Assembly: GCF_006385675.1 (NCBI RefSeq)
Contig: NZ_VFRR01000010.1
Coordinates: 46,647 to 110,646, forward strand
Direction of reading: 5' to 3'
Length of the DNA stretch: 64,000 bases
Source of the DNA: Maribrevibacterium harenarium
GTDB lineage: Bacteria; Pseudomonadota; Gammaproteobacteria; Pseudomonadales; Marinomonadaceae
Shown here piece by piece: positions 25,574 to 33,605 of the stretch. The stretch's first letter is position 1; each line of letters opens with the position of its first letter. The notes under the pieces were generated by a model. The model saw only the letters and a program-made list of their open reading frames with translations, had not been told where the DNA came from and made no database searches. Made by a program: the position numbers and the translations under genes.

Positions 25574-26755
25574 TTACTCCAGCAAAGATTTGGCAAAGGC
25601 GATCAAGGCAAGATCGCTGTTTCTCGGGCCTAGCAACGATAAACCACAGGGGGCACCCTCTATATCCACAATTGGTAGATGCAGTTGCGGATAACCACCC
25701 AGCCCTGCAATTGCGGTCATAGACAGCAATTGGTTGCGGTAGTCGGCGAGTGCTTCATCTGGTGTACCGATCAAAGGCGCACGTCCTGGCGTGGTTGGCA
25801 ACAGCAACAAGCCGTTGGCTAGATGACCGTCGAGCCATTTTGTAAAAGCGATTTGGCGCTGTTTCGCCAGAGTCACCTCTTCTGGCGAAATGGTCTGCGT
25901 CCATCGCAAACGCTGCTCAATATCCGGTGCAAATTCTGGCTGCTGGGTTTGAATCCAATCCCCATGTTCTGCCCAAATTTCGGCACCTTGGAGTACTCGA
26001 AAGGTCTCGCCAGTTTGCCAAGCATCCGCATCAATGGACAGCGAATGAAGCTCACTGAGTTTGCTGGACTGTTGCCACTGTTTCAGTTTGGCTTTTAGCA
26101 AATCCCTGTGCTCGACCTGTTCCATTTGCAAATGGGCGATTTGAACCCGTTGCATCATCGGCAGTGCATGATCCGCCGTATCGCCAAGTAGTACTGACAT
26201 GGCTTTTGCTAAGGAGTCTAAATCCTGAGTGAGCACACCAACCGTATCAAAGGATGGCGCCAGTCCTACCATATGATCCATAGGGATGCGCCCATGGGTG
26301 GGACGTAAGCCGAACAGACCGTTGTAGCTCGCCGGAACGCGAATGGAACCGCCGGTGTCCGTGCCCAAGCCAATATCCGCAAGATTGGCGGCCACCGCTA
26401 CCGCAGAGTCAGACGAAGATCCCCCTGGCAAGCGCTCGGGTGTGATCGGGTTGGTCGGTGTGCCGTAATGAATATTTTGCCCGTTTAAACTGTATGCCAG
26501 TTCGTCGGTGATGGTTTTGCCGACAAACTTAGCGCCAGCATTTAATAATGCGACAACGCTCGCTGCGGTGTGCTCTGGTGTGGCATGGGTGGCGAGCCAA
26601 GTTGGATTGCCCGCCGTGGTGGGGACACCTGCCATATGAAACAAATCTTTCACTGCCAAACGTAACCCAGCCAAGCTTTGAGCGCCCGTTGTAATGCCTG
26701 CTCTGGTATTTACCGAGACCGGCAGAAATGGGTTTGGTGTTAGACGGTGTGGCAT
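25574..26755 (-). CDS. Amidase-signature-family hydrolase
   Basis: A 393-residue amidase. The catalytic Lys is in LAVKDLFHMAG near residue 34. The cis-Ser lies in RLPGGSSSDSAVAVA near 113, and the nucleophilic Ser in GLGTDTGGSIRVPASYNG near 138. The usual GSSGG run is GSSSD here, a small variation. It is shorter than AtzE-type amidases (about 460). It heads a leftward operon with the HpxW-like gene and may act on a ureide-derived amide; the substrate is not known. The start has TAGGAG at good spacing. Confidence 0.85.
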   Translation of the reverse strand: MPHRLTPNPFLPVSVNTRAGITTGAQSLAGLRLAVKDLFHMAGVPTTAGNPTWLATHATPEHTAASVVALLNAGAKFVGKTITDELAYSLNGQNIHYGTPTNPITPERLPGGSSSDSAVAVAANLADIGLGTDTGGSIRVPASYNGLFGLRPTHGRIPMDHMVGLAPSFDTVGVLTQDLDSLAKAMSVLLGDTADHALPMMQRVQIAHLQMEQVEHRDLLKAKLKQWQQSSKLSELHSLSIDADAWQTGETFRVLQGAEIWAEHGDWIQTQQPEFAPDIEQRLRWTQTISPEEVTLAKQRQIAFTKWLDGHLANGLLLLPTTPGRAPLIGTPDEALADYRNQLLSMTAIAGLGGYPQLHLPIVDIEGAPCGLSLLGPRNSDLALIAFAKSLLE

Positions 26756-26789
26756 ATTTGTCTCCTAAATTTCTACCTATGAAACATTT

Positions 26790-26814
26790 GTTTCTCTGTT
26801 CTGTCAAGAGAAAC
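26790..26814. promoter_or_regulatory. Inverted repeat in the amidase promoter region
   Basis: GTTTCTCT (26790-26797), nine bases, AGAGAAAC (26807-26814). An overlapping GAAAC-ATTT-GTTTC dyad is at 26781-26794. It lies 35 bp upstream of the amidase start and is a candidate operator for the cluster, perhaps for the RpiR-type regulator encoded nearby. Confidence 0.5.
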
Positions 26815-26959
26815 GAATGGCACTATTACTAAAAAGTTATGTTCGGGAAAGCTGACAATCACTCTGTAAGTGACTGCGCAACTTGGATCATGATTGCGCT
26901 AACGGCAAAATCGGTTCAGGATGGGAGCAGCCCTTTTGGCGTTCCTTGTGGAGAGAGTC

Positions 26960-27385
26960 ATGTCAGCAACACCATCCGTTCAATATAAAATCAACGACCC
27001 CATTTCCGTACAGCAATTTATCGATTTACTGAACAAAACCACCCTAGGTGCAAGACGTCCGGTAGCGCACCCTGATGTGGTGGCATCCATGTTAAAGCAT
27101 GGCAACTTGCTGATTACAGCTTGGATAGGGGATCAGTTAGTTGGCGTTGCCAGATCACTGACCGACTTTGATTTCTGCTGCTATCTGTCGGACCTAGCGG
27201 TGGACGAGACGGTTCAGGCAAGCGGTATCGGCAAGCAGTTGGTGCGTTTGACCAAAGAGCAGCTGCACCCCAACTGCATGATTAACCTGTTGGCGGCACC
27301 CCAAGCGGTGGATTACTACCCGAAAATCGGTTTCGACCAACACCACAGCGCTTGGATTCTCAAAGACATAGAGCGACTGAACTAG
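26960..27385 (+). CDS. GNAT-family N-acetyltransferase
   Basis: A 141-residue acetyltransferase. CCYLSDLAVDETVQASGIGK near residue 73 is the acetyl-CoA-binding motif A region, and VDYYPKIGFDQHHSAW is the C-terminal motif B region. I place the start at 26960, where GGAGAGAG precedes ATG; the frame extends to 26921 without a ribosome site. The gene overlaps the convergent RpiR gene by four bases. The substrate is unknown. Confidence 0.88.
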   Translation: MSATPSVQYKINDPISVQQFIDLLNKTTLGARRPVAHPDVVASMLKHGNLLITAWIGDQLVGVARSLTDFDFCCYLSDLAVDETVQASGIGKQLVRLTKEQLHPNCMINLLAAPQAVDYYPKIGFDQHHSAWILKDIERLN

Positions 27386-28194
27386 CGTTCTAGCTCGTCC
27401 AATTCTTCATAGAGGTGAGAGATGGCTTGGGTGCGCACTTGAGCGCTTTCACCAATATGGCGATACACCATATTGCACAGCATGGAAACCAAGCTCATGG
27501 GCGCTGCATAGCTGTAAAAAGGGTTGTCGTTACCTAAATGGCAGACTAGCACATGCTCCACTTGCTGATTATAAATCTGCCCAGTGGGGTCGGTAATCAA
27601 TACTGTCTTCTGCCCAGTGAGAGCCGCTACCACATGTTTAAATACCTTGGTACGACGCTGGAAACCCAGCAGCACAAACACTTCCCCTGCGACAATATCA
27701 TGCAAATCTTCCCCAAGGGTTTGCCCTGGCTGGGGCAAGAGCCGCACGGTTTTGCGTATCTGTTGCAGTTGCTGACGAAAGTGTAGCGCAACCGGGTAAC
27801 TGTTTCGAAAGCCAATAAGCGTCACCCGCGGTGCGGTTGCTAACTGCTCGCTAATGTTCTGAAGTACTTCAGGGCGCAACCCGTCAAAGGTGCGGGTCAG
27901 GTTATTGAGCTCGGTAGCGGTTTGGTCAATTTCATTCCCTTGGGTCAATACCGGGACACCGCTATCCCGTAAAGCTAGCTGTGCCTGCTTGGCATCTTGT
28001 TGGGAGGCGAAACCCAGTTGGCGGAAAAAGCGGCTGACGGTGGCTTTTGAGGTATTGGTCTTATCTGCTATCTCGGCGGTGGTTTGGCTCACAATCGCCA
28101 ATGGATGTTGTTGCAGGTAGCTCGCAATCGCCCGAGCCGAGGGCGATAGGGAAGGATAATGCTGCTCGATAAGGGAAAGTACGTCCTGCTTCAC
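27382..28194 (-). CDS. MurR/RpiR-family transcriptional regulator
   Basis: A 270-residue regulator. Residues 1-78 form an RpiR-type helix-turn-helix (ADKTNTSKATVSRFFRQLGF). Residues about 110-250 form a SIS sugar-isomerase-like domain (RVTLIGFRNSYPVALHFRQQ, GEDLHDIVAGEVFVLLGFQR). The start is GTG. Family members bind phosphosugars or other ligands and repress or activate nearby catabolic genes. A family member (HpxU) is associated with hpx clusters, so control of the ureide-type operon is plausible; control of the divergent dadA is also possible. Confidence 0.9.
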   Translation of the reverse strand: MKQDVLSLIEQHYPSLSPSARAIASYLQQHPLAIVSQTTAEIADKTNTSKATVSRFFRQLGFASQQDAKQAQLALRDSGVPVLTQGNEIDQTATELNNLTRTFDGLRPEVLQNISEQLATAPRVTLIGFRNSYPVALHFRQQLQQIRKTVRLLPQPGQTLGEDLHDIVAGEVFVLLGFQRRTKVFKHVVAALTGQKTVLITDPTGQIYNQQVEHVLVCHLGNDNPFYSYAAPMSLVSMLCNMVYRHIGESAQVRTQAISHLYEELDELER

Positions 28195-28610
28195 GATGAG
28201 ATCACTGCCTTAAACACAATAGAAACTTGAGTATACGCGAATTAAAAGCGGGTTCCATGCCAAGGGAGCGTTGAAACGGGGTGTTGCTTGGTAGCGGGAG
28301 CCAAGGCTCGTTTCAGCCGTTCCCCATCTATCCTCACAACTCCCGCCGTTACTACTCAATCCACCTATTACCGACCGAGATCAAGGTTCCCAATAAACTG
28401 GCGCTGAAAGTCACGAGCTAGGTCAAGATATTGTTGTGGAAACTGTGTGCAGGATTTTCAGAAACCATAAAAATAGTCAATAGGTGAAAAATTCTTATTA
28501 TTTATATTTTTATGGTCTAATTAACTGTTTGGTATTTGTAAATAAGTTAATAAAACTATTAAATCGTAAATATAATGCCCATATCGTCTTTTTGTATTGG
28601 GTTTTTCAGT
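28195..28610. other. 416-bp intergenic region with nested dyad
   Basis: No gene is supported here. The left part has a nested inverted repeat: TGAAACG (28272-28278) with CGTTTCA (28309-28315), enclosing CTTGG/CCAAG. The right part (28480-28600) is strongly AT-rich and should hold the dadA promoter. The GAAAC/GTTTC arms echo the dyad at 26781-26814, so both may bind the RpiR-type regulator. Confidence 0.4.
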
Positions 28611-29864
28611 ATGAATGTTTGTGTACTCGGTTCCGGTGTAGTTGGATTAACTTCTGCTTACTATTTAGCCAAAAAAGGGGCTAAGGTGACGGTGATTGAC
28701 CGTCAAGCCAGCCCAGCTATGGAGACTAGTTTTGCCAATGCGGGGCAAATCTCCCCTGGTTATTCTGCTCCATGGGCGGCACCGGGCATTCCGTTAAAAG
28801 CGGCGAAATGGTTATTTCAAAAACACGCACCGCTGCGGGTCAACTTCACCCCTTCAGTGGAGAAATACACTTGGATGGCGAAGATGCTAGGGCAATGTAC
28901 CGAGTCCGCTTACAACGTGAACAAGTCGCGCATGATGGCCTTGGCTGAGTACAGCCGTGACCAGTTTGTGGAGCTACGCAAGGACATTGGCATTACCTAC
29001 GAAGACCGTCAGTTAGGCACATTGCAGCTGTTCCGCACGCAACAACAAGTGGATGCCGCAGAAAAAGACATTAAAGTGCTAAAAGCTCTGGGAGTCCCCC
29101 ACGAGCAACTAACCGCCCAAGAATGTGTCAATATCGAAACCGGTTTGCGCCCGGTAGTAGATAAGCTAGCCGGTGGTTTGCGTTTGCCCGGTGATGAAAC
29201 CGGTGACTGCTACCTGTTCTGTCAAAACCTAAAAACTGAGTGTGATCGACTTGGTGTTACCTTCCGCTTTAACGAAAACATCAAATCTATTGATGCTCAG
29301 TTTGGTCGCCTTAGCGGTGTCACCACGGACAAGGAAACTCTGAACTTCGATAAGGTGTTGGTCTGTTTGGGTAGCTACTCAACGGAGCTCATGGCGTCCT
29401 TGGGTATTCACATCCCGGTTTATCCGATCAAGGGTTACTCACTGACTGTTGCCATCCAAGATGAGCAATATGCACCGATTTCTACCGTCATGGACGAAAC
29501 CTATAAAGTTGCCGTGACCCGCTTAGGTGGTCGTATCCGCGCTGCCGGTACGGCTGAGATTAACGGCTTCAATTTAGACCTGCCGGAATCCCGCACAGAA
29601 ACCATCAAACACGTGGTAGGGGACTTGTTCGGACAGGGCTGTGATTTGAATCAGGCGGAATACTGGACGGGTCTACGTCCTATGACCTACGACGGCACCC
29701 CTATCATCGGCGCTACTGACGTGTCTGGCTTGTACTTGAATACCGGTCACGGCACCTTGGGATGGACCATGGCTTGTGGCTCTGGCCGCGTGATCGCCGA
29801 CCTGATGTGCGAAACCAAAACCGATATTCCAGCGGACGAGCTATCTGTCGCTCGCTATCGTTAA
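28611..29864 (+). CDS. dadA: D-amino acid dehydrogenase small subunit
   Basis: A 417-residue FAD enzyme that oxidises D-amino acids, notably D-alanine, to 2-oxo acids and passes electrons to the respiratory chain. The N terminus MNVCVLGSGVVGLTSAYYLA is the FAD-binding GxGxxG fold, placing the start at 28611. FANAGQISPGYSAPWAAPG near residue 44 is typical of DadA, as is GLRPMTYDGTPIIGAT with LNTGHGTLGWTMACGSGR near the C terminus. A RidA-family gene follows, which fits disposal of reactive imine/enamine products. No alanine racemase gene (dadX) is beside it. Confidence 0.93.
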   Translation: MNVCVLGSGVVGLTSAYYLAKKGAKVTVIDRQASPAMETSFANAGQISPGYSAPWAAPGIPLKAAKWLFQKHAPLRVNFTPSVEKYTWMAKMLGQCTESAYNVNKSRMMALAEYSRDQFVELRKDIGITYEDRQLGTLQLFRTQQQVDAAEKDIKVLKALGVPHEQLTAQECVNIETGLRPVVDKLAGGLRLPGDETGDCYLFCQNLKTECDRLGVTFRFNENIKSIDAQFGRLSGVTTDKETLNFDKVLVCLGSYSTELMASLGIHIPVYPIKGYSLTVAIQDEQYAPISTVMDETYKVAVTRLGGRIRAAGTAEINGFNLDLPESRTETIKHVVGDLFGQGCDLNQAEYWTGLRPMTYDGTPIIGATDVSGLYLNTGHGTLGWTMACGSGRVIADLMCETKTDIPADELSVARYR

Positions 29865-29869
29865 TCTGA

Positions 29870-29885
29870 GGGAGCTGCGGCTCCC
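29870..29885 (+). other. Stem-loop between dadA and ridA-like gene
   Basis: GGGAGC, loop TGCG, GCTCCC. No T-run, so probably an intercistronic attenuating or stabilising hairpin. Confidence 0.5.
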
Positions 29886-29940
29886 CCTGTTATTTCCCAT
29901 AAGCCAATTTATAAAAGCCCATTAAAAACATAGGTACATT

Positions 29941-30294
29941 ATGTCTATCCAACGTTATGAAACCGGCGCCCGCATGAGCCGTGTAGTCGTGCACAACAAT
30001 ACCGCTTACTTGTGTGGCCAAGTGGCCGAAGACCGCAACGCCGACATCACCCACCAAACCCAAACCATGCTTGCCAAAGTCGATGACTTACTGGCGTCCG
30101 TGGGTAGTGACCGTGAACACATCTTGTCTGCCACCATTTACCTAAAAGACATGAGCTTATTTGCCGACATGAACGCCGTTTGGGATAACTGGGTGCCAGC
30201 CGGATTTGCCCCAGCCCGCGCCTGCGTCCAAGCACAAATGGCGTCTCCAGAACTACTGGTCGAAATCTCCGTTATTGCCGCCATTAAAGCATAA
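29941..30294 (+). CDS. RidA-family protein
   Basis: A 117-residue Rid-superfamily protein. RidA hydrolyses reactive enamines/imines formed by PLP or FAD enzymes. [17 protein letters not shown] near residue 15 and [21 protein letters not shown] near 89 (with the substrate-binding Arg in ARACV) are family marks. Placement just behind dadA suggests it clears the imino acids DadA produces. It may belong to a Rid subfamily other than canonical RidA. Confidence 0.9.
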   Translation: MSIQRYETGARMSRVVVHNNTAYLCGQVAEDRNADITHQTQTMLAKVDDLLASVGSDREHILSATIYLKDMSLFADMNAVWDNWVPAGFAPARACVQAQMASPELLVEISVIAAIKA

Positions 30295-30296
30295 TC

Positions 30297-30345
30297 AAGC
30301 TACCACCACTGGCTACTCCGGTGGTCGGTGGTGCTTTCCTTTTGA
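30297..30345 (+). terminator. Probable terminator after the RidA-family gene
   Basis: AGC-ACCACC pairs with GGTGGT-GCT around an inner ACTGG/CCGGT stem, followed by TTTCCTTTT. A longish, imperfect hairpin with a mixed T-run. Confidence 0.55.
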
Positions 30346-30373
30346 AATAACTTATCCATCATCCTCTCGGGCG

Positions 30374-30691
30374 TTAAATGCCGGTGATCGCCAGATCTAA
30401 AGCCGCAACAATCTGGTCTCTGAAATGAGAGAGAGAACCAATGGGGTTCTTGAGGTGTTTTTCTGGCACAGAGGAAATTTGCGGGGTTAATAGCAACAAC
30501 TCTTGATCGGCAAAGCTGACTTCGAGAGTGAGTCCTTGCATGACTTCACCACCGAACGCAGAGCGTTTGCCCAAGGGAATCACAATTCGAGTTGTCAGAT
30601 CGCCCAAGAGGCTGCTCTGAATATCGACAAGATAAGGGTAGTATCCTTTGCTAGTTTTACTTGGGTTGGGGTATACATCGAACTGTGCCAT
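30374..30691 (-). CDS. ccdB: CcdB-family toxin
   Basis: A 105-residue CcdB-like toxin, expected to poison DNA gyrase. MAQFDVYPNPSKTSKGYYPY at the N terminus, DLTTRIVIPLGKR near residue 35 and the C-terminal SLSHFRDQIVAALDLAITGI all match CcdB, whose last residues contact GyrA. The F-plasmid Trp near the C terminus is replaced by Thr, which may change potency. The start ATG overlaps the ccdA stop (TGATG), the usual antitoxin-toxin coupling. It lies on the chromosome next to metabolic genes with no plasmid maintenance genes in view. Confidence 0.9.
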   Translation of the reverse strand: MAQFDVYPNPSKTSKGYYPYLVDIQSSLLGDLTTRIVIPLGKRSAFGGEVMQGLTLEVSFADQELLLLTPQISSVPEKHLKNPIGSLSHFRDQIVAALDLAITGI

Positions 30692-30936
30692 CAGAACTCC
30701 CTGAATTCGTCGCCGAAGCATCCGTATTGTTCGACGAAGTCATTGTAGCTTTTTATTGCCGCGCGATTTTCTTCAACCCACTGAGCAGCTTCGTGCTTCG
30801 CGAGTTCTTCTTTTAAAGCCTGTTCCAGTGTGGCAGACAAGTTAATGTTGAGTTCTCGGGTTTTACGCAGAAGATCGCTATTGATAGAGAGATTTGCTGC
30901 TTTTTTGGGGGCGGCTGAGTTATATAGTTGAGCCAT
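30691..30936 (-). CDS. ccdA: CcdA-family antitoxin
   Basis: An 81-residue antitoxin. The N-terminal half (KKAANLSINSDLLRKTRELN) resembles the CcdA ribbon-helix-helix DNA-binding part. The C-terminal half (WVEENRAAIKSYNDFVEQYG) is the CcdB-binding tail. I start at MAQLYNS, preceded by GGGAGAG; the frame extends upstream to 30984 across the operator-like repeats, which is unlikely. It precedes ccdB with a one-base overlap. Confidence 0.9.
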   Translation of the reverse strand: MAQLYNSAAPKKAANLSINSDLLRKTRELNINLSATLEQALKEELAKHEAAQWVEENRAAIKSYNDFVEQYGCFGDEFREF

Positions 30937-30974
30937 GAGACTCTCCCAGAAGATAGAGAATATAAAGTCTGATT

Positions 30975-30995
30975 CTATGCGCATGTCTATGCGCA
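30975..30995 (-). promoter_or_regulatory. Direct repeat in the ccdAB promoter
   Basis: CTATGCGCA occurs at 30975-30983 and 30987-30995, a 12-bp period, each with a palindromic TGCGCA core. On the coding strand they overlap the expected -35 region ahead of a TATATT-like -10. Likely the autoregulatory operator of CcdA/CcdAB. Confidence 0.5.
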
Positions 30996-31077
30996 GGCAA
31001 GAAATTAACCAATGACCGTTATCAGGCGTGCCTACGCTGTCGTATTGTCATCCGCTCGGTATTTAAATGCTTAAATA

Positions 31078-31120
31078 TTAGATTAATCTAAATTATTTCG
31101 ATATATTAGTTGGGTCTAAT
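31078..31120 (+). promoter_or_regulatory. Double AT-rich operator, copy B of ATTAG-N6-CTAAT
   Basis: A perfect palindrome TTAGATTAATCTAA (31078-31091) is followed by ATTAG-TTGGGT-CTAAT (31105-31120), only 15 bp before the DUF2202 gene. The second element has the same arms and spacing as 19545-19560. Confidence 0.6.
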
Positions 31121-31134
31121 TCTTTGGGGCGTCC

Positions 31135-31872
31135 ATGAGCAAATTTACATTACCGAGTCTACTTATATTGGGTAGCCTTTTTCTCATCTCGTGTGGGGGA
31201 GAGGATGCTACCTCAGCAGCAGATAGTGCATCAGCAACCGATAACAAGTCATCGCTACCGGCTGAAGTGCAAAGCGCTATAGACAGTGAGAAATCCACGT
31301 TGAATCAGGAGTTAACAAACACGCTGTCTTTTATGGGGAATGAAGAGCGATTGGCCTATGACCTCTACAATGCTTTGTACAAACAGTACCCAAATTTAAA
31401 CCAGCTCAATAACATTGCGACAAAATCGGAATACAAGCATATCGCTGCGGTACAGCTCTTAGTTCAGAAGTATATCTATGATGAAAATGACTTCACCAAT
31501 ATAGATGGCTCTCCGTTAGGCTATGAAAATACCGATATTCCTGACATGCAAGCTGGGACTTACGATATAAAGGCGATTCAGCAACTGTATGATACCTTGT
31601 ATGCAAAAGGTGTTGTTTCAGAAACGGATGCTTTAGAGGTCGGGTGCATGGTTGAAGTAACGGATGTTAATGATTTGAATGAAAAAATCGCCATCGCTCA
31701 GAGCAGCAATGCTAGCGATATCGAAACCGTTTTCGACTTTCTACGTGATGGCAGTTATAACCACTATTGGGCCTTCGATGACGGCTTAAGAAATAAAGGG
31801 GTTGAGAATGGATGTTGCTCTCTCGGCACCATAGACGGCGTCAATTATTGTCACGCGGAATATCCTAAGTAG
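31135..31872 (+). CDS. DUF2202-domain lipoprotein
   Basis: A 245-residue predicted lipoprotein with signal SLLILGSLFLISC (lipobox LISC near residue 20). A low-complexity Ser/Ala/Asp linker follows. From about residue 60 comes the DUF2202 domain: TLSFMGNEERLAYDLYNALY, IATKSEYKHIAAVQLLVQKY and the C-terminal VFDFLRDGSYNHYWAFDDGL. The Glu and His residues are arranged as in ferritin-like four-helix proteins, so metal or oxidant handling is possible but not shown. Monocistronic, under the AT-rich operator. A CC pair (GCCSL) is near the C terminus. Confidence 0.85.
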   Translation: MSKFTLPSLLILGSLFLISCGGEDATSAADSASATDNKSSLPAEVQSAIDSEKSTLNQELTNTLSFMGNEERLAYDLYNALYKQYPNLNQLNNIATKSEYKHIAAVQLLVQKYIYDENDFTNIDGSPLGYENTDIPDMQAGTYDIKAIQQLYDTLYAKGVVSETDALEVGCMVEVTDVNDLNEKIAIAQSSNASDIETVFDFLRDGSYNHYWAFDDGLRNKGVENGCCSLGTIDGVNYCHAEYPK

Positions 31873-31893
31873 ATTCAATCCAGTCCTTGATGA

Positions 31894-32391
31894 TCAATTC
31901 ACTGCTAGGGCATTGGGGTTATCAATATCGAATTGATAGGCCCACAAGGTTTCTAGCTCGCCACGTTTGTTGGGCATTTTTACTTTCAATGCCCATTGCA
32001 TACGGTTGTCGGTACACAAGGGAATGACAACTTTGCCGTGCCATTGGTTACCCTCTTTTCGACGTAGAGGGTATTCGTACACACCTAGGTACATGTCGCG
32101 GCCTTCTAATACCAGTGTTACATCATCTGGTGCATCGGCCATAGCAGCGGGTAGGGTCAGGGTCGTTGGAATACGGCGGTTAATATTAATGCCATTTTCA
32201 AATTGCACTTGGGAGCCATCGAAACGGTTGTTGGTCTGCACGTCACAGAATCCGCTTTTTAGGTCGCATAGACCGACATCATCTGGCATGGGTGGCTCAG
32301 AGTGGACGGTGCGCAGCAAGGCGGCAATGCCAAATACAGAAGCAAATGCCACGGCGTAAAAACCAAGTTCAAGTTTGCTAAAGGCTTTCAT
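31894..32391 (-). CDS. Membrane-anchored protein of unknown function
   Basis: A 165-residue protein with one N-terminal hydrophobic segment (FYAVAFASVFGIAALL), then a periplasmic part. It has two Cys residues close together (GLCDLKSGFCDV, near residues 42-50) and a third later (VVIPLCTDNRM). The remainder is beta-rich. The start at MKAFSKLELG is chosen because it gives a normal signal anchor; the frame is open to 32463. It is divergent from the TSUP transporter gene. The layout slightly recalls FixH or copper-site assembly proteins, but I do not recognise the family. Confidence 0.65.
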   Translation of the reverse strand: MKAFSKLELGFYAVAFASVFGIAALLRTVHSEPPMPDDVGLCDLKSGFCDVQTNNRFDGSQVQFENGININRRIPTTLTLPAAMADAPDDVTLVLEGRDMYLGVYEYPLRRKEGNQWHGKVVIPLCTDNRMQWALKVKMPNKRGELETLWAYQFDIDNPNALAVN

Positions 32392-32590
32392 AAGCAGGGT
32401 ATTCTTCGATCTCGTTTTAATCGGTGCTAGTTTACTCCTTAATAGAGTGTTGATGTATGTCAAAGTTCGCCAATCTCAGGTGCTCGGGCGACGTTCCTTA
32501 TTTGCTGCAAAACCCAGCGTTGCAGTTTTTGAACTGGTTCTGCATGGATTGAAAGAGTATCGTATGCGCCTGATTTGAAGGGGTATAGCG

Positions 32591-33373
32591 ATGACATTTC
32601 TACTTTATATGTTGCTTGGCGCCGGTGCGGGAACGTTAGCGGGTTTATTTGGCGTCGGTGGTGGCCTGATCATAGTACCAGTGCTGATCTTCAGTTTTAC
32701 CTTACAAGGGATGACGCCTGAGGTTATGACGCACCTTGCGGTCGGCACATCGTTAGCAACCATCGTGTTTACCTCCATTAATTCTGTGCTCGCCCATCAT
32801 AAACGGGGTGCTGTACTGTGGCCGGTGGTGCTGTGGCTCAGTGGCGGTATTATTATTGGTAGTTTCCTCGGTGGTATTACGGCAGCCTACATCCCTGGAC
32901 GCGAGCTGCAAATTATCATCGGCGTCTTTGCCCTGTTAATGTCGCTACAAATGGCGACTGGCTGGCGTCCGAAAGGCGCGAAATCCACTCTTGGTCATAC
33001 TCTGTTGAGCGTCGCTGGAACCATCATCGGTTGGGCATCGGCCATCTTTGGTATTGGCGGCGGCTCTTTGACAGTGCCGTTCCTCACTTGGCGCGGGGTA
33101 GAGATGAAGCAAGCAGTCGCGAGCGCTGCTGCGGTAGGTTTGCCGTTGGCGGTTTCCGGAGCTTTGTCCTTTATGGTAATGGGATGGGGTCATGAGTCAT
33201 TGCCAGGTTGGAGCATCGGCTATGTTTACTTGCCAGCACTGGTCGGGATTGCCTCCACTAGCATGATCTTTGCTCGTTTCGGCGCGGCGCTTGCCCACAA
33301 ACTTGACCCGGTGATGCTAAAGCGTTTATTCGCGTTGCTACTGCTTTGTGTTGGGTTGAACTTCTTGTTGTAA
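32591..33373 (+). CDS. TSUP (TauE/SafE) family transporter
   Basis: A 260-residue membrane protein with about eight hydrophobic segments. GAGAGTLAGLFGVGGGLIIV near residue 9 and SAIFGIGGGSLTVPFLTW near 150 are the paired TSUP signatures. It is distinct from the copy at 22878-23696 and stands alone, ending at a strong terminator. Substrate unknown; sulfur-containing anions are common for the family, which would fit the nearby sulfide-type operator, but this is speculative. Confidence 0.88.
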   Translation: MTFLLYMLLGAGAGTLAGLFGVGGGLIIVPVLIFSFTLQGMTPEVMTHLAVGTSLATIVFTSINSVLAHHKRGAVLWPVVLWLSGGIIIGSFLGGITAAYIPGRELQIIIGVFALLMSLQMATGWRPKGAKSTLGHTLLSVAGTIIGWASAIFGIGGGSLTVPFLTWRGVEMKQAVASAAAVGLPLAVSGALSFMVMGWGHESLPGWSIGYVYLPALVGIASTSMIFARFGAALAHKLDPVMLKRLFALLLLCVGLNFLL

Positions 33374-33412
33374 GCGTTCAAAAGCGCAATCGTCATTCAA
33401 TCTCGTCAAGCT

Positions 33413-33445
33413 AAGGCCGTGTTTCAGTGAAGCACGGCCTTTTTG
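33413..33445 (+). terminator. Rho-independent terminator
   Basis: AAGGCCGTG (33413-33421), 11-base loop, CACGGCCTT (33433-33441), then T-run. It ends the TSUP gene transcript. Confidence 0.9.
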
Positions 33446-33504
33446 CTTTCCCGTCATTTAGCTCGTGGGCGCTTTGCATTATGGGGAAATGGTGAAAGAA
33501 CTAT

Positions 33505-33552
33505 GCATCGTATCTAGTCTGCATTGTATATAGTAAGCAATGTATATAATAA
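33505..33552 (+). promoter_or_regulatory. Three tandem 16-bp repeats upstream of the marR gene
   Basis: Units begin at 33505, 33521 and 33537 with consensus GCATTGTATATAGTAA. Units 2 and 3 match at 14 of 16 bases; unit 1 matches unit 2 at 12 of 16. They end 53 bp before the marR start and overlap a TATAAT-like sequence (33544-33549), so they are the likely MarR operator and promoter. Confidence 0.6.
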
Positions 33553-33605
33553 TCTTCCTATCTTAAATGAATCGTTAGCCTTTCAAATACAGACATCCAT
33601 CCAAT

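Noticed and set aside
28484..28684. A 66-codon frame rich in Tyr, Leu, Phe and Asn before dadA.
   Set aside because: It runs through AT-rich promoter DNA and overlaps the dadA start; no ribosome site.
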